From contig JAVTVY010025271.1 of assembly GCA_036873755.1 (NCBI GenBank), positions 1-64,000 of the forward strand: DNA of 64,000 nucleotides, read 5' to 3'. Numbering within the stretch: the first letter of the stretch is position 1; every line of letters begins with the position of its first letter. A program made the translations under genes and the position numbers. Positions 52,643 to 64,000 of this stretch are shown one piece after another. The stretch is from Hanleya hanleyi. Its lineage: Eukaryota > Mollusca > Polyplacophora > Lepidopleurida > Hanleyidae. The notes beneath the pieces were generated by a model. The model was given only the letters and a program-made list of their open reading frames with translations, did no database searches and was not told the origin of the DNA.

Positions 52643-53462
52643 TTTGTTTTCATGATTGCCTTTGTTGTTCCTCTTTCTTGTTTTCTGCCCCTTCTGCATA
52701 TTATAGCGATCGTTTTGTCTGTACATCTGTCTGTCCGGGAAATGTTGTCCAGGCGATATGTCGGGTGTTTTTGATGGCAGGAATCCGAAAATTGACAGTA
52801 ACGCTGCTTATATATTTGTTGTTGTGCACTGGTATGGTTTTGTCCCACATGTTTCAATTTTCATGGGTATAGTCATCTGTGCTGATGCACCACAAGCTAT
52901 TCTTGTCCGGTCAATATCTCTGGTGCCTGTGCCTAACACATGGTATATGTACATTTGAACTCCATAACCTGCCTCTAAATGAAAGATAAAAGAAATTAAT
53001 GGTAATATGGTATGTCTGTTTTATTGAACTTTCAGGTTATTCATGAGGAATTTGGGCCGCAAGCACAGCAGAACCACACTGCATAGGGGAAACACTGTAT
53101 ACTGGCCTTACACCCCAGATAACCTGTCACTGATGTTGGGAGGACATTGGTATACAAGAACTGTCAATCCAAATGGAGACACTGCATTTGTCATTGAGGA
53201 TACCCTTAAGTTTTACGTCACAGAGAGGCGTCCGCTCACAGAGGACAACGTGTTCAACTCTTCAGAGGGCAGGTGTTTATTTTGACATTCATAAAATGGT
53301 TGCGACGCATTATTTAACATGTTTAATGTGAATTATTTGCTGTTGAAGCGTATCTACATGCAGGGGTCAAAATAGGTCAAAATTATGTTGGTTTTTCCTT
53401 CAGGGGTTGAAATAGACCAAATTTGGGGTTTCTTTTTTTACTTCCAACTTTTCCCCATATCA

Positions 53463-55139
53463 TCCCTATAAAGCATGGCACAAGAATGAACTGAATGTGT
53501 CACATTTGCAGAAAATAAATTAGAGTTGTTCCGATGTATTGAAGGGCTGCAAGTTAGTGCAAAGGTTGTTTCAGAAGTTGTTGCACTGATATGTAAGAAC
53601 CATGGCATAGATATATCCACCGTAGATCTAAAAAAATGTGTCCAATGTCTGTCACCAAATTTAAAATATCTGTCCAGGTTAGTCACTGGGATAAGAGGTG
53701 GGAGGCAGAGGCAAATAATGTTGGATCGTTTCAAATCCAAGAACCTGATTGTAAAAGTTCACCTAAAACATAGACAAAGTTCTGATGATACAGTTAGGAA
53801 CTTGCAGCAGAATTTAGATCTAAAAAAACAAGAATTACTTGACACTTCCAAACAAAATAAAGATCTGAAGCAACAGGTGACTAGATTAAGTACGAAGCTG
53901 CTCTCTAAAGCATCATGTGCATGTAGGCGCTCCAGTTAGAAAAGTCCATCTAAATGTTCACCCCGACAGAAGAGACGCCATAGACGTAAACTTGAAAATG
54001 ATGTTAGAGATGCTTTGGAGTTCTTGGGATATGAGAAACTTGAGCCGCTTAGTGTGACTGTTAGGAGACCTGATGGGTCTATTGAAAATATTAAACTTGA
54101 TCGACATAGAAAGTTAGATGACGGGAAATTGGATGACATACTCATGTTGTTATATGTCAAGGACATTTACAACATTTCCAACAAAGCTTTTCATGAGTTA
54201 AGCATGGCAAGTGGTACTCTTCGAAAAAGCTACAAAATTAAAGAAAGAATAAGGCTTCTCAATGAAACATTTTGTATTACCCCAGTACCAGAACCAGGTA
54301 TTGGAGTACAACAGAGTATATTTGACACTTTGCCTGAGAAAGTTAAGCAACTGTCTGAAAACACTCGTGTTAAGGAAAAGCATGAAATTCATGTGAGAGT
54401 CAGTGGCGATGGCACTACATGTGGAAAACGGCTACATTTAGTTAATTTTACATACACACTGATTGATGCACAGGCAAATAATAGTTATAAGGGTAACCAT
54501 TATCTGGCCATTGTGAAGGCAAAAGAAAAGTATGACGAGCTTCAAACTGCGCTGTCTGATACAATATTGGATTTGAAAAAGTTGAGTGAGGAGGGTCTAA
54601 CAGTGGACAATGTTCACTATAGAGTTGTGCTTTACATGACTGGGGATTTGAAGTTTTTAAATCTAGTCTGCGGTATTGAAGGGTGCTCATGTACATTCAG
54701 CTGTGTCTGGTGCAAATGCTCAAAAAGTGATAGATTTGACATGAAAAAAATCTGGCCACTCCTTGATCCTGAGAAAGGAAGAACCGTAGCACATATTAGT
54801 CGCGCATGTACAGAGAAACAAAAAAACAAACGCTTTAACTGTCAGTTTCCTCCAATGTTTCCCTTCATTCCACTGGAAAGGGTAGTCCCTGATATTCTCC
54901 ACGCATTTCTTAGAATTGGTGACCAATTGGTCAACAAACTCATTTTTGAGTTGAGACAGAAAGACAACATCACAGAAGCAAAAGTAAAGACATCCACTGA
55001 CATCTCAAAGTGTCAAAACATCCAAAAATTTGAGGAGTTTGTGAGGAATTTTGGTATTCCCAGTTTTAGCTTCCAGGTAGATAGAGACACTAGAATGTTC
55101 AAATATCGGGATTTCACGGGGCCGGAACACTGCGCTTAA
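53463..55139 (+). pseudogene. Transposase-like gene, copy 2 (C-terminal half intact, 374-codon ORF)
   Basis: The ATG at the position of copy 1 is followed four codons later by TGA. The frame reopens at 53526-53939, meets the same TAG as copy 1, then runs unbroken from 54015 to 55139. The seven-A run keeps the frame through 'KKIWPLLDPEKG' into 'PLERVVPDILHAFLRI'. It is the only copy with the full catalytic-looking part in one frame. Confidence 0.65.
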
Positions 55140-57174
55140 ACAAATTATGCAGAAACAGAGTAGAATGGAAAAGCTGGAGATCACTTGCAAGAGGAAGTTA
55201 AAATTTGAAAGCAAAGCTTGTGTTGAATGTGGGAAGAAAAAACACAAGAAAAGTACCTGTAAGCAATTCAGATCAAACAAAGAAAATGATGGAAACTGTT
55301 TCTAAAGGGAAGTAGAGATTGACTTTTTTAGAAAGGTGAGTTGTCTCACCTTTATTATGGGATGTAGAAAATTTCTGATTACAGGGCTGTCTGGAGTACG
55401 CGCATAAAAATCGTTCCAAATTGTTTATTCTTTCTCAGACCAGAATAGTTATCCTTCAGTGGTTGACAGGCTTTGTAGGCTATACTTAGCATGTACTTGA
55501 TCCCTTACCTGTTAACTGTTTTCCTTCAAGATATCAGATTAATATGCACTAAAGTATGGAAGCCTGCTATTTTCACGCTTCCAATGATAGACCTCAGCTC
55601 AGAGAAATAAAGTTCAGGGGACAACGTGTACATGTGTAAAGAGCTGCCCTACCATAGCTCTAGGGGATGTACATGTATCTATGCTAGGTCTAGGTCATCA
55701 CATGGACTTGTGTTAGAAATATCTGTGCATGTATGTAGTGAAAATTAATAAATCAATTGAACTTAAACTTAGAAATAATACTACATGTATCTGACATGTC
55801 TGAGAACTGAAATATTTTGCCATTTGTTGTTTCATGCACTCATGTGTTAATACTTTCATTCAGTGCCAATACTGGGTGTTTATGTATATACCACTACATA
55901 AGACATGTAAGAATCGGCCAGTTTTCCATGTGTTTTTCAAACAAATAGATACTATTTTGAATTGAAACTCATGGGAAAGAAATCTGCTACTCAAGAAGCA
56001 GCTACAATGTATTCTTCTGAGTTTTACTGTCTTTACTATTGCAGCCAGTCAATTGGTAGTCTCTGAAAATGATACTCGGGTATCACAATCAGTTAAAAAC
56101 GTTTTTCCTGTAAGCCAAAAGTTACAAAATACTGCATGTAATTTACAATGTAAGTACAATTCTATAAATTGTCGAATATTGCTGCGAGATTAAAACAGTA
56201 ATTTGTTGATGATTGATTCATTTGATGATGATTTTGATAAAATGATTCACTTGTGTGAATTTTGTTTCAAACCTCTGTTCATGAATTACTGGATAAAACA
56301 GTCCTCGAATTGAGTGTAAAATTTGGATTATTCTTGCTGGAGAAATGTTATTGTGAAACAAAGTGAAGGTCTGTTCAGATGGGTATTAAATGACCCCACT
56401 TAATATGCATTACAGAAGTGCCAAAATACAGTATGAAGGAGTAATGTTTTGTAGCCTCCCGGTGAGGGCTTCCTGGGATCTGGGATGTTGTGCACACTGC
56501 AGGTCTGGTAAGAATAGACCTCAGCTCCTCAGACCGCTTGTTGTAAGAGGCGACTGAGGCACCCATGTGGTTCCCAATGTGAAAAGAAATAGGACCCCAC
56601 CTGTGTGGTTCCCGGGTGTGACCAGGAATAGGACCCAACGTTATGATATGACTCAAATATAGTGGAAAGCGACGTTAAATCATATTCACTCACTCACCTT
56701 TTTTCTAGGGTCATACCTAAGACTTGAAAAATGGAACGTGTTGCTCCCTCGCTTACGCTCAGCATTTAGAGGATAGAACAAGGACTGGTTCGCTCGGTGT
56801 CAGTATAATGTGACTGAGTGGGGTGTCATGTCTGCCTACGGCATGATATTTCAGTGGGACAGCACTATAAAATGGCAGCATTAGATCTGCTCTGTTACAA
56901 GTAGGTACCCCTGCCCCTCCCCTCCCTTCCCTTCCCCGTCGTGATATAGCTGAAAAAATGTTGAAAGCGACGTTAAACCCTATTCACTCACTCACTTCTA
57001 GGTTCGACACAATCTGTGTGAACTGAAAAAAGTGGACCGACCAGGTTTGCATAGCATGGCGGTCATTAACAATTCAGCGTTATGGATGTGTCAATTCGCT
57101 ACTAGATCTGGCTATATACTGAATATCTACAACTCTTCAGCAAAAAAATTTAATTACATTCTTTATTTCAGTAG

Positions 57175-57528
57175 ATGCCACCAATTCTTCGACAGAGAGG
57201 AAGGCAAGATTACAAGCTTCTTGCATCTGGAATGCTTGATCGAGTTGGACGTCAATCATCAAAGCGGCCCAAACTAAAACGTCGGACATGGTACAGAGTT
57301 ACAGTGTTGGAGGAAACTGAACAGTTCTTGTTTGTACATTGGATTGGTTACCCAAATTCTGCCAATTCGTGGGTGCAAAAGGCTGATGTAACAGACTTGG
57401 AAAATGAAAATTCGCTCGACCACTTCTGTCACCAGGTAAATGTCGCAGTGAAGGAAAATTTGGCAACTCGCAGGAAGGTCGACACAAAAGTGAGGGTAGC
57501 AGTACCCATTACACCTAGAGCTTACAGG
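57175..57528 (+). CDS. Chromo/Tudor-like ORF, copy 3
   Basis: Identical protein to copy 1 over the first exon, with the same splice-like borders. Associated pieces are at 57644-57844 and 57929-58171. Confidence 0.45.
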
Positions 57529-58360
57529 TTTGTTTTCATGATTGCCTTTGTTGTTCCTCTTTCTTGTTTTCTGCCCCTTCTGCATATTATAGCGATCGTT
57601 TTGTCTGTACATCTGTCTGTCCGGGAAATGTTGTCCAGGCGATATGTCGGGTGTTTTTGATGGCAGGAATCCGAAAATTGACAGTAACGCTGCTTATATA
57701 TTTGTTGTTGTGCACTGGTATGGTTTTGTCCCACATGTTTCAATTTTCATGGGTATAGTCATCTGTGCTGATGCACCACAAGCTATTCTTGTCCGGTCAA
57801 TATCTCTGGTGCCTGTGCCTAACACATGGTATATGTACATTTGAACTCCATAACCTGCCTCTAAATGAAAGATAAAAGAAATTAATGGTAATATGGTATG
57901 TCTGTTTTATTGAACTTTCAGGTTATTCATGAGGAATTTGGGCCGCAAGCACAGCAGAACCACACTGCATAGGGGAAACACTGTATACTGGCCTTACACC
58001 CCAGATAACCTGTCACTGATGTTGGGAGGACATTGGTATACAAGAACTGTCAATCCAAATGGAGACACTGCATTTGTCATTGAGGATACCCTTAAGTTTT
58101 ACGTCACAGAGAGGCGTCCGCTCACAGAGGACAACGTGTTCAACTCTTCAGAGGGCAGGTGTTTATTTTGACATTCATAAAATGGTTGCGACGCATTATT
58201 TAACATGTTTAATGTGAATTATTTGCTGTTGAAGCGTATCTACATGCAGGGGTCAAAATAGGTCAAAATTATGTTGGTTTTTCCTTCAGGGGTTGAAATA
58301 GACCAAATTTTGGGTTTCTTTTTTTACTTCCAACTTTTCCCCATATCATCCCTATAAAGC

Positions 58361-60024
58361 ATGGCACAAGAATGAACTGAATGTGTCACATTTGCAGAAA
58401 ATAAATTAGAGTTGTTCCGATGTATTGAAGGGCTGCAAGTTAGTGCAAAGGTTGTTTCAGAAGTTGTTGCACTGATATGTAAGAACCATGGCATAGATAT
58501 ATCCACCGTAGATCTAAAAAAATGTGTCCAATGTCTGTCACCAAATTTAAAATATCTGTCCAGGTTAGTCACTGGGATAAGAGGTGGGAGGCAGAGGCAA
58601 ATAATGTTGGATCGTTTCAAATCCAAGAACCTGATTGTAAAAGTTCACCTAAAACATAGACAAAGTTCTGATGATACAGTTAGGAACTTGCAGCAGAATT
58701 TAGATCTAAAAAAACAAGAATTACTTGACACTTCCAAACAAAATAAAGATCTGAAGCAACAGGTGACTAGATTAAGTACGAAGCTGCTCTCTAAAGCATC
58801 ATGTGCATGTAGGCGCTCCAGTTAGAAAAGTCCATCTAAATGTTCACCCCGACAGAAGAGACGCCATAGACGTAAACTTGAAAATGATGTTAGAGATGCT
58901 TTGGAGTTCTTGGGATATGAGAAACTTGAGCCGCTTAGTGTGACTGTTAGGAGACCTGATGGGTCTATTGAAAATATTAAACTTGATCGACATAGAAAGT
59001 TAGATGACGGGAAATTGGATGACATACTCATGTTGTTATATGTCAAGGACATTTACAACATTTCCAACAAAGCTTTTCATGAGTTAAGCATGGCAAGTGG
59101 TACTCTTCGAAAAAGCTACAAAATTAAAGAAAGAATAAGGCTTCTCAATGAAACATTTTGTATTACCCCAGTACCAGAACCAGGTATTGGAGTACAACAG
59201 AGTATATTTGACACTTTGCCTGAGAAAGTTAAGCAACTGTCTGAAAACACTCGTGTTAAGGAAAAGCATGAAATTCATGTGAGAGTCAGTGGCGATGGCA
59301 CTACATGTGGAAAACGGCTACATTTAGTTAATTTTACATACACACTGATTGATGCACAGACAAATAATAGTTATAAGGGTAACCATTATCTGGCCATTGT
59401 GAAGGCAAAAGAAAAGTATGACGAGCTTCAAACTGCGCTGTCTGATACAATATTGGATTTGAAAAAGTTGAGTGAGGAGGGTCTAACAGTGGACAATGTT
59501 CACTATAGAGTTGTGCTTTACATGACTGGGGATTTGAAGTTTTTAAATCTAGTCTGCGGTATTGAAGGGTGTTCATGTACATTCAGCTGTGTCTGGTGCA
59601 AATGCTCAAAAAGTGATAGATTTGACATGAAAAAATCTGGCCACTCCTTGATCCTGAGAAAGGAAGAACCGTAGCACATATTAGTCGCGCATGTACAGAG
59701 AAACAAAAAAACAAACGCTTTAACTGTCAGTTTCCTCCAATGTTTCCCTTCATTCCACTGGAAAGGGTAGTCCCTGATATTCTCCACGCATTTCTTAGAA
59801 TTGGTGACCAATTGGTCAACAAACTCATTTTTGAGTTGAGACAGAAAGACAACATCACAGAAGCAAAAGTAAAGACATCCACTGACATCTCAAAGTGTCA
59901 AAACATCCAAAAATTTGAGGAGTTTGTGAGGAATTTTGGTATTCCCAGTTTTAGCTTCCAGGTAGATAGAGACACTAGAATGTTCAAATATCGGGATTTC
60001 ACGGGGCCGGAACACTGCGCTTAA
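58361..60024 (+). pseudogene. Transposase-like gene, copy 3
   Basis: Carries all three lesions: early TGA, TAG at about 58,823-58,825, and the six-A frameshift that ends the 58901 ORF at 59674. The remainder is open at 59740-60024. It is the most damaged copy. Confidence 0.6.
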
Positions 60025-62065
60025 ACAAATTATGCAGAAACAGAGTAGAATGGAAAAGCTGGAGATCACTTGCAAGAGGAAGTTAAAATTTGAAAGCAAA
60101 GCTTGTGTTGAATGTGGGAAGAAAAAACACAAGAAAAGTACCTGTAAGCAATTCAGATCAAACAAAGAAAATGATGGAAACTGTTTCTAAAGGGAAGTAG
60201 AGATTGACTTTTTTAGAAAGGTGAGTTGTCTCACCTTTATTATGGGATGTAGAAAATTTCTGATTACAGGACTGTCTGGAGTACGCGCATAAAATTCGTT
60301 CCAAATTGTTTATTCTTTCTCAGACCAGAATAGTTATCCTTCAGTGGTTGACAGGCTTTGTAGGCTATACTTAGCATGTACTTGATCCCTTACCTGTTAA
60401 CTGTTTTCCTTCAAGATATCAGATTAATATGCACTAAAGTATGGAAGCCTGCTATTTTCACGCTTCCAATGATAGACCTCAGCTCAGAGAAATAAAGTTC
60501 AGTGGACAACGTGTACATGTGTAAAGAGCTGCCCTACCATAGCTCTAGGGGATGTACATGTATCTATGCTAGGTCTAGGTCATCACATGGACTTGTGTTA
60601 GAAATATCTGTGCATGTATGTAGTGAAAATTAATAAATCAATTGAACTCAAACTTAGAAATAATACTACATGTATCTGACATGTCTGAGAACTGAAATAT
60701 TTTGCCATTTGTTGTTTCATGCACTCATGTGTTAATACTTTCATTCAGTGCCAATACTGGGTGTTTATGTATATACCACTACATAAGACATGTAAGAATC
60801 GGTCAGTTTTTCATGTGTTTTTCAAACAAATAGATACTATTTTGAATTGAAACTCATGGGAAAGAAATCTGCTACTCAAGAAGCAGCTACAATGTATTCT
60901 TCTGAGTTTTACTGTCTTTACTATTGCAGCCAGTCAATTGGTAGTCTCTGAAAATGATACTCGGGTATCACAATCAGTTAAAAACGTTTTTCCTGTAAGC
61001 CAAAAGTTACAAAATACTGCATGTAATTTACAATGTAAGTACAATTCTATAAATTGTCGAATATTGCTGCGAGATTAAAACAGTAATTTGTTGATGATTG
61101 ATTCATTTGATGATGATTTTGATAAAATGATTCACTTGTGTGAATTTTGTTTCAAACCTCTGTTCATGAATTACTGGATAAAACAGTCCTCGAATTGAGT
61201 GTAAAATTTGGATTATTCTTGCTGGAGAAATGTTATTGTGAAACAAAGTGAAGGTCTGTTCAGATGGGTATTAAATGACCCCACTTAATATGCATTACAG
61301 AAGTGCCAAAATACAGTATGAAGGAGTAATGTTTTGTAGCCTCCCGGTGAGGGCTTCCTGGGATCTGGGATGTTGTGCACACTGCAGGTCTGGTAAGAAT
61401 AGACCTCAGCTCCTCAGACCGCTTGTTGTAAGAGGCGACTGAGGCACCCATGTGGTTCCCAATGTGAAAAGAAATAGGACCCCACCTGTGTGGTTCCCGG
61501 GTGTGACCAGGAATAGGACCCAACGTTATGATATGACTCAAATATAGTGGAAAGCGACGTTAAATCATATTCACTCACTCACCTTTTTTCTAGGGTCATA
61601 CCTAAGACTTGAAAAATGGAACTTGTTGCTCCCTCGCTTACGCTCAGCATTTAGAGGATAGAACAAGGACTGGTTCGCTCGGTGTCAGTATAATGTGACT
61701 GAGTGGGGTGTCATGTCTGCCTACGGCATGATATTTCAGTGGGACAGCACTATAAAATGGCAGCATTAGATCTGCTCTGTTACAAGTAGGTACCCCTGCC
61801 CCTCCCCCTCCCCTCCCTTCCCTTCCCCGACGTGATATAACTGAAAAAATGTTGAAAGCGACGTTAAACCCTATTCACGCACTCACTTCTAGGTTCGACA
61901 CAATCTGTGTGAACTGAAAAAAGTGGACCGACCAGGTTTGCATAGCATGGCGGTCATTACCACTTCAGCGTTATGGATGTGTCAATTCGCTACTAGATCT
62001 GGCTATATACTGAATATCTACAACTCTTCAACAAAAAAATTTAATTACATTCTTTATTTCAGTAG

Positions 62066-62419
62066 ATGCCACCAATTCTTCGACAGAGAGGAAGGCAAGA
62101 TTACAAGCTTCTTGCATCTGGAATGCTTGATCGAGTTGGACGTCAATCATCAAAGCGGCCCAAACTAAAACGTCGGACATGGTACAGAGTTACAGTGTTG
62201 GAGGAAACTGAACAGTTCTTGTTTGTACATTGGATTGGTTACCCAAATTCTGCCAATTCGTGGGTGCAAAAGGCTGATGTAACAGACTTGGAAAATGAAA
62301 ATTCGCTCGACCACTTCTGTCACCAGGTAAATGTCGCAGTGAAGGAAAATTTGGCAACTCGCAGGAAGGTCGACACAAAAGTGAGGGTAGCAGTACCCAT
62401 TACACCTAGAGCTTACAGG
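62066..62419 (+). CDS. Chromo/Tudor-like ORF, copy 4
   Basis: Same protein as copies 1 and 3 over the first exon. Further pieces are at 62535-62735 and 62820-63062. Confidence 0.45.
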
Positions 62420-63302
62420 TTTGTTTTCATGATTGCCTTTGTTGTTCCTCTTTCTTGTTTTCTGCCCCTTCTGCATATTATAGCGATCGTTTTGTCTGTA
62501 CATCTGTCTGTCCGGGAAATGTTGTCCAGGCGATATGTCGGGTGTTTTTGATGGCAGGAATCCGAAAATTGACAGTAACGCTGCTTATATATTTGTTGTT
62601 GTGCACTGGTATGGTTTTGTCCCACATGTTTCAATTTTCATGGGTATAGTCATCTGTGCTGATGCACCACAAGCTATTCTTGTCCGGTCAATATCTCTGG
62701 TGCCTGTGCCTAACACATGGTATATGTACATTTGAACTCCATAACCTGCCTCTAAATGAAAGATAAAAGAAATTAATGGTAATATGGTATGTCTGTTTTA
62801 TTGAACTTTCAGGTTATTCATGAGGAATTTGGGCCGCAAGCACAGCAGAACCACACTGCATAGGGGAAACACTGTATACTGGCCTTACACCCCAGATAAC
62901 CTGTCACTGATGTTGGGAGGACATTGGTATACAAGAACTGTCAATCCAAATGGAGACACTGCATTTGTCATTGAGGATACCCTTAAGTTTTACGTCACAG
63001 AGAGGCGTCCGCTCACAGAGGACAACGTGTTCAACTCTTCAGAGGGCAGGTGTTTATTTTGACATTCATAAAATGGTTGCGACGCATTATTTAACATGTT
63101 TAATGTGAATTATTTGCTGTTGAAGCGTATCTACATGCAGGGGTCAAAATAGGTCAAAATTATGTTGGTTTTTCCTTCAGGGGTTGAAATAGACCAAATT
63201 TGGGGTTTCTTTTTTTACTTCCAACTTTTCCCCATATCATCCCTATAAAGCATGGCACAAGAATGAACTGAATGTGTCACATTTGCAGAAAATAAATTAG
63301 AG

Positions 63303-64000
63303 TTGTTCCGATGTATTGAAGGGCTGCAAGTTAGTGCAAAGGTTGTTTCAGAAGTTGTTGCACTGATATGTAAGAACCATGGCATAGATATATCCACCGT
63401 AGATCTAAAAAAATGTGTCCAATGTCTGTCACCAAATTTAAAATATCTGTCCAGGTTAGTCACTGGGATAAGAGGTGGGAGGCAGAGGCAAATAATGTTG
63501 GATCGTTTCAAATCCAAGAACCTGATTGTAAAAGTTCACCTAAAACATAGACAAAGTTCTGATGATACAGTTAGGAACTTGCAGCAGAATTTAGATCTAA
63601 AAAAACAAGAATTACTTGACACTTCCAAACAAAATAAAGATCTGAAGCAACAGGTGACTAGATTAAGTACGAAGCTGCTCTCTAAAGCATCATGTGCATG
63701 TAGGCGCTCCAGTCAGAAAAGTCCATCTAAATGTTCACTCCGACAGAAGAGACGCCATAGACGTAAACTTGAAAATGATGTTAGAGATGCTTTGGAGTTC
63801 TTGGGATATGAGAAACTTGAGCCGCTTAGTGTGACTGTTAGGAGACCTGATGGGTCTATTGAAAATATTAAACTTGATCGACATAGAAAGTTAGATGACG
63901 GGAAATTGGATGACATACTCATGTTGTTATATGTCAAGGACATTTACAACATTTCCAACAAAGCTTTTCATGAGTTAAGCATGGCAAGTGGTACTCTTCG
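63303..64000 (+). CDS. Transposase-like gene, copy 4 (partial, runs off the window)
   Basis: The codon that is TAG in copies 1-3 is CAG here (about 63,712-63,714). The coiled-coil part and the 'EFLGYEKLEPLSV' part are therefore one continuous frame of at least 232 codons to the window edge. The early TGA upstream is shared with copies 2-3. Whether the later A run keeps the frame cannot be seen. Confidence 0.6.
   Translation, partial: MFRCIEGLQVSAKVVSEVVALICKNHGIDISTVDLKKCVQCLSPNLKYLSRLVTGIRGGRQRQIMLDRFKSKNLIVKVHLKHRQSSDDTVRNLQQNLDLKKQELLDTSKQNKDLKQQVTRLSTKLLSKASCACRRSSQKSPSKCSLRQKRRHRRKLENDVRDALEFLGYEKLEPLSVTVRRPDGSIENIKLDRHRKLDDGKLDDILMLLYVKDIYNISNKAFHELSMASGTL

Larger units (their letters stand above)
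51541..56431. repeat. 4.9-kb tandem unit, copy 2
   Basis: Same layout as copy 1. Diagnostic differences: 'cgtcgtgatatagctg' (also in copy 3), A7 near 54,747, and TGA at the fifth codon of the transposase-like gene. Confidence 0.92.
56432..61316. repeat. 4.9-kb tandem unit, copy 3
   Basis: Closest to copy 2 in the first half (same 'cgtcgtgatatagctg') but with the six-A frameshift of copy 1. This mixture indicates gene conversion or unequal crossing-over. Confidence 0.92.
61317..64000. repeat. 4.9-kb tandem unit, copy 4 (cut by the window end)
   Basis: Resembles copy 1 upstream ('gacgtgatataactg', 'ggaacttgttgctc') and copies 2-3 downstream (early TGA, extra 18 bp). The array probably continues beyond the window. 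Confidence 0.9.

Overview
The window reads as eukaryotic, AT-rich animal DNA. It has spliced exons with GT/AG borders, foldback elements, SINE-like units ending in 'gcgttaaa...(actc)n' tails (a style familiar from mollusc, especially gastropod, genomes) and a complete Polinton/Maverick element. A mollusc host is an inference. No bacterial-type operons, CRISPR arrays or rRNA genes were seen.

Layout. (1) 1-13,519: mostly non-coding host DNA. It holds a candidate spliced + strand transcript (about 1.2-3.5 kb), two foldback elements (3.6-4.1 kb), several local tandem duplications, and on the - strand at least four tiny phase-0 exons (33-57 nt) between 5.6 and 10.6 kb. (2) 13,526-35,028: a full-length 21.5-kb Polinton with long terminal inverted repeats, flanked by a perfect 6-bp target-site duplication (cacgaa). 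It carries protein-primed DNA polymerase B (split by a frameshift), a chromodomain integrase, packaging ATPase, adenain-like protease, major and minor capsid proteins and a pVI/pX-like basic protein. It also has cargo: a CARD/AT-hook/PC4-like protein, two proteins with IAP-type RING fingers, three tandem PC4-like paralogues and a tRNA-Leu-like gene. (3) 35,035-46,660: decayed satellite, a 3-copy 310-bp tandem repeat, a cluster of CACGTG/CACGCG palindromes, and two head-to-head SAP-SWIM-YqaJ nuclease genes, both with frame breaks. (4) 46,666-64,000: at least three and a half head-to-tail copies of a 4.9-kb unit. Each begins with a SINE-like segment and carries a chromo-like ORF and a large transposase-like ORF. 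Each copy is damaged in a different place.

How the Polinton fits together. The capsid/morphogenesis block (24.3-29.9 kb) is rightward and very compact, with TAATG stop/start overlaps. The polymerase runs leftward from the right TIR and the CARD protein rightward from the left TIR, so each TIR acts as a promoter end with the same TATA box. The TIRs are arrays of about 60-bp monomers, each holding a YY1/Pho-like AAGATGGCGGC site. NRF1-like palindromes and a CRE lie at the tips. A third copy of the array sits between the two divergent RING genes. The CARD and IAP-type RING cargo suggests interference with host cell-death or innate signalling, and the shared YY1-like arrays suggest coordinated early expression. 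Both are inferences from sequence.
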